From positions 132,507-146,328 of the forward strand of contig MU631457.1 of assembly GCA_026770615.1 (NCBI GenBank): a DNA stretch of 13,822 nucleotides. Reading direction: 5' to 3'. Positions within the stretch are counted from its first letter, which is position 1. Each line of letters starts with the position of its first letter. The position numbers and the translations under genes are program-made. Origin of the DNA: Pavlovales sp. CCMP2436 (Eukaryota; Haptophyta; Pavlovophyceae; Pavlovales). Of this stretch, positions 7,707-13,822 are shown piece by piece. Under the pieces are notes generated by a model. It was not told where the DNA came from and ran no database searches. It was given only the letters and a program-made list of their open reading frames with translations.

Positions 7707-8567
7707 GTGTGTAAGTTTCTAGTTGACGTCCGTCCCCGGGAGGATCGCACTGGAAATGAGCGTTGAAAAAAAACACTCAGATCCAGGGATCCACCCCGAG
7801 CATACGGATACCGTCCCCATCGCTGATCAGTTCAGTCACACGACGATCGACGACGACTCTCAACTGGCGCGCTGACCGATCTCCACTGCATCTCCCCCGC
7901 GTCGTCTGAAAATACAGCACCGTCTGCGACCGCGACACACCTACGCGACTCCCAAACCTTTACTTCTTCACTAGCCTGATCACATATATTGCGATTTTTG
8001 CCCCGAAGGACAGAAATCGCAAATGTACGCGGCTTATATGTTTGTCCAGTCTATCCCACCCCTTGCTGGGGGTGGGCCTCGGGCGCAGGACTTTGGGATG
8101 CGGGAAATTGCGGGCTTGCTGGCTCATGTTTGTGTTTCGGAAATTTTTAGTTTGCTGGCTCATATTTGGTTTTGGGTTTCTTGCCGCCCGGGTTGTGTGT
8201 CAGCGTGGTTGACTGGATGATTTCAAAGGCCCGTTTGGTAGATGAGCGCATTGTGCGTGGGTGATTTCCGTGTATGAATATGACGCCGAAGTTAATGCGT
8301 GCTTGTTTGACGGGCCTGCTGCAGATTCGTGGTATATGGTGGGACTCGAAGGTCCTGCTTTAGGTTCATGATGTATGGTGGGACTGGCTGCTCCTGGTAG
8401 TGCTCGGGTGTGGCTCGAGTCGGTCTCTTCTGGATGCGCTTTGGGGGTATGACTCGAAGCGGTCTCTTCTGGATTTGTTTTCCCACGATTGGTATGCGTA
8501 AGCCAGGTGGTTGGCCTCGGCTGGGCCTAAGGGTGGGCTCAGGCTGCATGGAGGGTATGGTCGGGTC
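7707..8567 (-). mobile_element. LINE-A 3' end, copy 4, inserted into LINE-B
   Basis: On the minus strand this segment matches 5553-6345 of the long LINE-A element: the C-terminal coding part (MQPEPTLRPSRGQ against MQLKPTLRPSRGQ), the MSQQ...NFPH repeats, the RPRPTPSKGWDR segment, the hairpin region and the tail ending in TTACACAC at 7707. It lies exactly between two halves of the LINE-B reading frame, so it is a 5'-truncated insertion in the same orientation. At the 5' junction both LINE-A and the target share GTA, a microhomology typical of truncated LINE ends. No clear target-site duplication is visible. Confidence 0.85.
7988..8028. repeat. Hairpin in LINE-A tail copy 4
   Basis: TTGCGATTT pairs perfectly with AAATCGCAA around a loop TTGCCCCGAAGGACAG. 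The loop resembles that of the hairpin at 1191-1250 (TTTGCCCCTCGTGGACA) while the stem sequence differs but remains paired. Confidence 0.75.
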
Positions 8568-8569
8568 TA

Positions 8570-9262
8570 CCGAAACCAGTCGGTGATCGTGATGATGCCG
8601 AGCGCGTCGTCGATCTTGAGAAAGAGAGTGTCGTTAGTTGTTGGAGAGTAGCCGGCCGGTGGGTAGAACATCGCCTCAGTCTTGGACTTTCTGGCGACGG
8701 TGCCGTCGGTCGGGTTCATTGTGCCGCAGTGCATCACGAGGGCGAAGCGTAGCAGATGCTTTTTGAGCAACCGCGTGTTGAGCTCGAGGTCCGCTCGCGT
8801 CGTAAAAAGTAGTGCAACGTCGTCCGCGTAGAGAAACGCCAAAAGGTTGAAGGGCGTGCCGCCGTCCTCGTCGAGCTTGCGCCCAGCGATCACGTCGTCC
8901 TCCTTGGTCAGGAACTCGAGCTGCTTGATCCCCGCCTCTTCGAAGACCGGCTTGACCGTCTTAATTGCCGCTTGCTCCACGAAGAGGAAGATGATGGCCG
9001 CGAGCATGTCGCCCTGCTTGACGCCCACCGTCGTCGGCATCTCCACCTCCACCTCGCCCACCGCCATCCGCACAGACTGTCAGTCAGGTCTGTGTGAAGC
9101 ATGCGAATGAGTTTGACGAGGTGCTCGGGAGCTCCATACCGCAGGAGGAAGCCGAACATCATCGAGCAGTCTACCGAATCGAACGCCTTGACGAGGTCGA
9201 CGTACAACAGCGTCCACGTGCCCTGCCCGTGCTCCTTCCTCTTAAGCAGAGCCATCTTGGCA
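8570..9262 (-). pseudogene. LINE-B reverse transcriptase, N-terminal half
   Basis: Minus-strand reading starts with AKMALLKRKEHGQGTW, then motif A YVDLVKAFDSVD (about 9180-9220), motif B GVKQGD (9008-9028) and motif C FLYADD (about 8819-8836), all typical of LINE reverse transcriptases with intact catalytic aspartates. A frameshift lies near 9074-9090, between LHTDLT and VRMAVGEVEVE. The frame then runs to DWFR at 8570, where LINE-A copy 4 interrupts it. Upstream of about 9262 similarity is lost and a TGA appears in frame, so the element is 5'-truncated inside the reverse transcriptase. It ends about 230 bp beyond the HSP90 stop codon. Confidence 0.85.
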
Positions 9263-9491
9263 TAATGTCAATGATTTAACTTTCGAGAGGACTGTAAATA
9301 TGAACCCGTGGGCTGCTGCAATAATAATGACCGACAGGCAGGCAAGCATTAACGACCGTGAGTGGCTGTTAGGAGGGGAGCGGAGCAGGCCGGTCTAGGC
9401 CTGCCGGCTCCCGCTCGGGCCTCGCCTCGGCTGGCGCGTGCACACCGAGCCCCGGGCGCTCAGGCGGCTTGTGCGCGCTGTGGGCTGGCGA

Positions 9492-10774
9492 TTAGTCGAC
9501 CTCCTCCATCTTGGAGCCCTCGGCACCCTCGCCCGACTCCTCGAGCGGCGGCAGGTCCTCGAGCGCGTCGTCACCCTCCTCGTCCTCCTCGATGGAGAGG
9601 CCGAGCTTGATCATGCGGTGGATGCGGTTGGCGAAGGTGCCCGGCTCCTCGAGGCTGAAGCCACTGGTGAGCAGCGACGTCTCGAAGAGCAGGTGCACCA
9701 GGTCCTTGACCGTCTTGTCGCCCTTGTCGGCGGCGGCTTTGGCCTTGAGCTCCTTCATGATCGAGTGCTTGGGGTTGAGCTCGAAGCTCTTCTTGGACGA
9801 CATGTAGCTCGACATGGACGAGTCGCGCAGCGCCTGCGCGCGCATGATCCGCTCCATGTTGGCCGACCAGCCGTACTCGCCGGTGACGAGGCAGCAGGGC
9901 GCCTCGGTGAGGCGCTCGGAGACGCACGCCTTCTCGATCTTGTCACCGAGGATCTCCTTGATGAGCGCGCAGAGCGGCGCGAATTCGGCCTTGAGCTCCT
10001 CGTGCAGCTTCTTCTCCTCCTCAGTCTCGTCGAACTTAAGGCCCTCCTTGGTGACCGAGATGAGCTTCTTGCCCTCGTACTCCTTGAGCTGCTGCACGCA
10101 GTACTCGTCGATCGGGTCGGTCATGAAGAGCACCTCGTAGTTGCGCTTCTTGCACCGCTCGATGAAGGGCGAGCTCTCGACGGCCTTCTTGGACTCGCCG
10201 GTGATGTAGTAGATCTCCTTCTGCGACTCGGGCATGCGCGCCACGTAGTCCTTGAGCGACACCATCTCCTCCGCCGACTTGGTCGAGTGGTAGCGCAGCA
10301 GCTCGGCCAGCTTGGCGCGGTTGGCCGAGTCCTCGTGGATGCCGAGCTTAATGTTCTTGGCGAACTGCTCGTAGAACTTCTTGAAGTCGTCCGCGTTCTC
10401 GTTGATCTGTCGGGGGGGGGGTGCGCGTGAGCCTCGCTTGCGCGGGGTGTGTGGCACGGTGCCAGGGGGGGGGGGGCAAGAGCCGCAAAAGGCGGAATTG
10501 AGCGGTGGGAGAGAGATTTAACAACAACGAAAAGCAAAAGAAGAAGAAATATAAAAGAGAGAGAAAAAAAGAGACAGAAAGAGAAAGAAAAAGAGAGAAA
10601 GAAGGCGCGCACCTCCATGAAGAGCTCGATGCACTTCTTGACAATGTTCTTCTTGATCACCTTGAGGATCTTGTTCTGCTGCAAGGTCTCGCGCGAGATG
10701 TTGAGCGGCAAGTCCTCCGAGTCGACCACGCCCTTGACAAAAGTGAGCCACTCGGGGATCAGGTCCTCGCAGTT

Positions 10775-10806
<32 letters not shown>

Positions 10807-12627
10807 TGATGTGGCCCGAGTTCTTCTTCTTCGGCTCGTACAGGTCGAAGGGCGCGCGCTTGGGCACGAAGAGGATGGAGGTGAACTCGAGCTGGCCCTC
10901 CACGGAGAAGTGCTTGACGGCGAGGTGGTCCTCCCAGTCGTTGGAGAGCGCCTTGTAGAAGGCGCCGTACTCCTCGCGGGTCACGTCCTCGGGCTTGCGC
11001 GTCCAGATGGGCTTCTGCTTGTTCATCACGGCCCACTCGTGCGAGACCTCCTTGACGGTCTTGGTCTTGCGCTCCTTCTTCTCCTTCTCCTCCTCCACCT
11101 AAAGAAAAAAAACGAAAAAAATGGGGGGTGAGATTCTCCTCCTCCTGCGGCAAACAAGACCACACAACAACAAACAAAACGCATGGGGTATTAACATCCA
11201 TATGGGAGGGGCAAGGCAAGGGGGTTGAGGCTGTGACATATTTAAATAAATTAATATAAATATGTGTGTGTGAGTGTGTGCATGTGTATGTATGAAATAT
11301 ACCTCCTCAATCTTGGGCTCGTCGTCGTCCTCGCCCTCCTTCTTTTCGACCTCCTCCTCGTCATCCTCGTCGTCCTCGATCTCCTTGTCCACCGTCTTCT
11401 CCGTCCACAGCGAGATGGGGTAGTTGATGAACTCCGAGTGCTTCTTCACCAGGTCCTTGAGGCGGCGCTCCTCGATGTACTCGAGCTGGTCCTCCTGCGC
11501 ACACAGGGGGCGGGCGGAGGGGGGGGGGAGGGCGAGGATTCAGGGGTCAGTGTGGGGCTGGGGCGGGGAGGCAGAGTGGCTCGAGCTGCTCCTCCGGGAG
11601 CGCACAGGGGGGTGGGGTGGGGATCGGTGCCGAGGAGCCCAGGCGAGAGGGCCACGTTGTGCTGCTGCTGCAGGCTGGCGTGGTAGGAGGCTGCAAGGGG
11701 GGGGGGCAGGGGGAGGAGGGGGCTCGGGGGGAGGGAGCGCGGACCTTAAGGAAGCACTGGATCTTGGTGCCGCGGCCGAGGGGCTCACCCTCAGTGTCCT
11801 TGCGCACAGTGAAGGAGCCGCCGGCAGAGGACTCCCAGATGTACTGCTCGTCGTCGGCGTGCTTCGAGGTCACCACCACGCGGTCAGCCACGAGGTAGGC
11901 GGAGTAGAAACCCACGCCGAACTGGCCGATCATGTTGATGTCCGCGCCCGCGGTCATCGCCTCCATGAAGGCCTTGGTGCCCGACTGCGCGATCGTGCCG
12001 AGGTTGGCAATCATGTCGGTCTTGGTCATGCCAATGCCAGAGTCGATGAGCGTGAGCGTGTTGTTCGACTTGTCCGGCACGATGCGGATGTAGAGCTCTG
12101 GGTTCGCGTCGAGCGCGGACTTGTCCGTGAGCGACATGTGGCGGATCTTGTCGAGGGCATCGGACGAGTTGGAGATGAGCTCGCGGAGGAAGACCTCCTT
12201 GTTGGAGTAGAAGGTGTTGATGATCAGCGACATCAGCTGGTTAATCTCGGCCTGAAAGGCGAACGTCTCGACATTCTGCGCGGGCGGGCGTCAGACGGGA
12301 GTTGGGCGGTTGCATGGAAGAATGTGAGCGGCGAGCGGCGAGCGGCAAACGGACACGCAGGGCTCGGGAAGTGGATATGTGCATCGGAAGCACACGCGCC
12401 CGCCGCGCCGCGCTGCCCCCAGCACCGCAGTGCGCTGCGGCGTTGCCGACGCGCGCATCTCGCGATACGCGGCTGTTGCAACCGCCCGCAGCGCCCTGGG
12501 TTGGGAGCGGCGCGGCGCGACGAGACGCGCGGCGCGAGCGGCTCGACGCCGCATGCGCCGTGCGCTACCGCGTGCTGCCTCTCGCAGCGTCGGGTTTGGC
12601 GCGGGGCGATCTCACCTCCTCGGCCAT
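9492..12627 (-). CDS. HSP90: Cytosolic HSP90 molecular chaperone (five exons)
   Basis: This encodes an ATP-dependent dimeric chaperone that matures signalling proteins and other clients. Exons on the minus strand are 12627-12616, 12275-11745, 11494-11303, 11098-10613 and 10406-9492, joined without frameshift into 711 residues, close to the usual length of about 700-725. The N-terminal GHKL ATPase domain (about 1-212) has E36 and N40 in [15 protein letters not shown]82 in [10 protein letters not shown], and the [12 protein letters not shown] lid loop at 121-132. A charged Asp/Glu/Lys linker spans about 213-258. The middle domain has the catalytic loop [11 protein letters not shown] (R381, Q385). 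The dimerisation domain ends in the TPR-binding MEEVD, which marks the cytosolic paralogue rather than the ER or organellar ones. The start MAEE...[12 protein letters not shown] matches the family N-terminus, and the tiny first exon supplies only MAEE. Confidence 0.96.
10407..10612 (-). other. HSP90 intron 4
   Basis: This 206-bp intron starts GTGCGC after GAG (LFME) and ends GACAG before ATC (INENADDF), at phase 0. On the transcribed strand the 5' part is a long CT-rich tract (10541-10600), and two long C runs of 12 (10465-10476) and 10 (10412-10421) lie close to the acceptor, with the second directly against it as an unusual all-C polypyrimidine tract. Confidence 0.93.
11099..11302 (-). other. 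HSP90 intron 3
   Basis: This 204-bp intron starts GTATAT after GAG (KIEE) and ends TTTAG before GTG, at phase 0. Its length is a multiple of three, and the exon 3 frame reads through it until the final TAG, whose AG is the splice acceptor. A retained intron would therefore stop translation at the last codon of the intron. It contains a CA/TG-rich stretch at about 11261-11295 and a T-rich acceptor. Confidence 0.92.
11495..11744 (-). other. HSP90 intron 2
   Basis: This 250-bp intron starts GTCCGC after the AAG of FLK and ends GTGCGCAG before GAGGACCAG (EDQ), at phase 0. The transcribed strand is dominated by C-rich runs, including a ten-base C tract, separated by CTCC motifs. Confidence 0.92.
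12276..12615 (-). other. HSP90 intron 1
   Basis: This 340-bp intron begins GTGAG after GAG and ends GCGCAG before AAT, at phase 0. It separates a 12-bp first exon encoding MAEE from the ATPase domain. It is very GC-rich and contains short GCGAGCGGC-type direct repeats near 12327-12345. An intron directly after the start codon region often influences expression, but nothing in the sequence proves that here. Confidence 0.85.
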
Positions 12628-12780
12628 GACGGGCGAGCTGAGCGTAGGCGACGCGGCTGAGATGCAGGGTAGACGCGGGCGTGAGAGTCTAGACCCCCAA
12701 GATTTTAAAAAGTTTTATCGCATGAGCTTCCGGATTTTCCCCGGACTCTGTCCCTCGTGCCCACTGTGTCCCTCGATTTA
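12628..12780 (-). promoter_or_regulatory. Possible HSP90 promoter elements
   Basis: An A/T-rich TTTTTAAAATC-like box lies at about 12703-12715, some 80 bp upstream of the ATG. About 15-20 bp further upstream (12728-12740) is TTCCGGATTTTCC, which matches 7 of 9 fixed positions of a three-unit heat-shock element. TGTCCCTCG occurs twice, at 12749-12757 and 12767-12775. The order heat-shock element, TATA-like box, short leader, ATG would suit a stress-induced gene, but each match is weak and no start site can be read from sequence. Confidence 0.25.
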
Positions 12781-13822
12781 CGGGGGCAGATCTCAGGACT
12801 GCGTTAGACGGCCCTTTGTAGAATATCACCGTAATAGTACGCGCTTAAAAAAAATAACTGAGTAAGAGCGAGTTTATTGGGAGATTTGGGAGTAGGATAG
12901 CCTACACACACGAACCCCTCCCCTCCCCTCCCCTCCCCTTTCCCTTCCCTCCCCGACGAAGGCACATGAACATTGTTGTACATAGGAGAGTTCAGCAGAG
13001 CAACCTGAAACATCTTTAAAACTGCCGGTTCAAAGGTGGTAGCCAAGCTTTGGGCATGTTCGTCCCAAAGCCGCCGCGCGCAAGCCCATGTCATGAGCCA
13101 TGACCCATGTGTGCTATACACCCCAACATCGTCAAGTCTTCAACTCGAACCGCTCACGCAGCGCGCTGTGCTCACGCAGCGCCCGCCAGTGCAGTGGCGC
13201 TCGTACGCCTCATCGACAGCAGACAAGAACCAAAGGTTCACCAGGAAAGCGACACGATAATTTTAACATCCACGGGTTTTGCGCCTACTCGCGCCCAGCA
13301 TCGCCGAAGAGCTTCACGTGATGTTGGATACGGCCCTGATGCGTCTCTCAGCCTAGTCCTCTCGGCGCTAGCTGGAGGCAGCACTCGCTCCGCGCGAGTG
13401 GCCAGCAGGGGCAACGATGGTGAAAGTAACTGCAAAAAGACGAAAAGACGACGCATTAAATTGATTTGATTTGAATCACCTCCCCCGGCCCATATCTCAA
13501 GCAGCAATGCGTGGCTATGGCTCAGGTCACCCCCGACAGGGGAAGACCATTCAACCTAATTCGCGAACCCAAACGCGAAAAGTGGCCAGGATCTCCTGAA
13601 CATTACTATTGGCTTCCCACTTTATTTCCCCGAGATACTCAAATCCCATTAACTAACTTGCACTATTAAAATTACATATGAAAAAGTGTTAAATTTATAT
13701 GCGACAGTACTAGCTTAAATCAACGTGCGTGACGGAACTCGCGCCGCGTGCAAGGTGCTCACCAGCAGCGTCCATCACCACAGAGTGGCGAGGATCTCGC
13801 CGTGAGCTTTGCGGGGGAGCTC
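12781..13822. other. Gene-free right flank
   Basis: I see no recognisable gene in this stretch on either strand. It holds the CCCCT microsatellite, a 13-bp direct repeat GCTCACGCAGCGC at 13152-13164 and 13170-13182, and an AT-richer segment at about 13440-13730. Reading frames here are short and have compositions unlike the coding genes in the window. A neighbouring gene may begin or end just beyond the right edge. Confidence 0.5.
12914..12952. repeat. CCCCT microsatellite
   Basis: About four uninterrupted CCCCT units are followed by degenerate CCCTTT/CCCTCCCC units. The complementary strand has regularly spaced G4 runs that could form a G-quadruplex. It lies about 290 bp upstream of the HSP90 ATG. 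Confidence 0.85.

Noticed and set aside
9438..10430. Plus-strand open frame of 330 codons, Leu/Glu/Val rich
   Set aside because: It is antisense to HSP90 exon 5 and parts of intron 4. Its composition is the mirror of GC-rich HSP90 codons and it has no recognisable domain.
11099..11302. Retained intron extending HSP90
   Set aside because: It reads in frame but ends in a TAG at the acceptor, and splicing it out restores the normal HSP90 linker.
11424..12629. Plus-strand open frame of 401 codons
   Set aside because: It overlaps HSP90 exons 1 to 3 and introns in antisense. It is kept open by the lack of AT-rich stop codons and resembles no protein I know.
13238..13507. Minus-strand frame of 89 codons in the right flank
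   Set aside because: It is short, has mixed composition and no family resemblance, and there is no supporting context.

Overview
This window is nuclear DNA of a microbial eukaryote. The key evidence is a cytosolic HSP90 gene on the minus strand with four GT-AG introns and the C-terminal MEEVD tail. Coding sequence is very rich in G or C at third codon positions, introns carry low-complexity tracts, and the intergenic space is full of decayed non-LTR retrotransposons (LINEs). These LINE types and the HSP90 fit a protist, most likely an alga or a relative, but I cannot name a species or phylum from the sequence alone.

Layout. Positions 1-640 (minus) hold an unrecognised open reading frame that runs off the left edge and may start with a signal peptide. 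Positions about 1080-1512 hold a 5'-truncated 3' end of a LINE family called LINE-A here. A second, shorter LINE-A tail follows head to tail (1513-1710), then an isolated compound hairpin (1718-1759). Positions about 1876-6345 (plus) hold a long LINE-A copy. It has reverse transcriptase, RNase H, a CCHC zinc knuckle and a C-terminal region with 23-residue proline-rich repeats, all broken by frameshifts and stops. Positions 6346-7064 are repeat-rich and without genes. Positions 7065 to about 9265 (minus) hold a different LINE, LINE-B, with a YADD reverse transcriptase. Its frame is split at 7707/8567 by a third LINE-A 3' end inserted in the same orientation.

HSP90 occupies 9492-12627 (minus) as five exons that join into a 711-residue protein with no stop or frameshift. 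It appears to be the only intact gene. The 1.2 kb upstream of its ATG contains weak promoter-like signals, a CCCCT microsatellite and no recognisable gene.

Together this is one housekeeping chaperone gene beside a retrotransposon graveyard. The most informative features are the nested LINEs, the LINE-A 3' tail seen in four clear copies and one diverged copy, a tail hairpin whose stem differs but stays paired between copies, and roughly 800-bp inverted arms made by two LINE-A ends.
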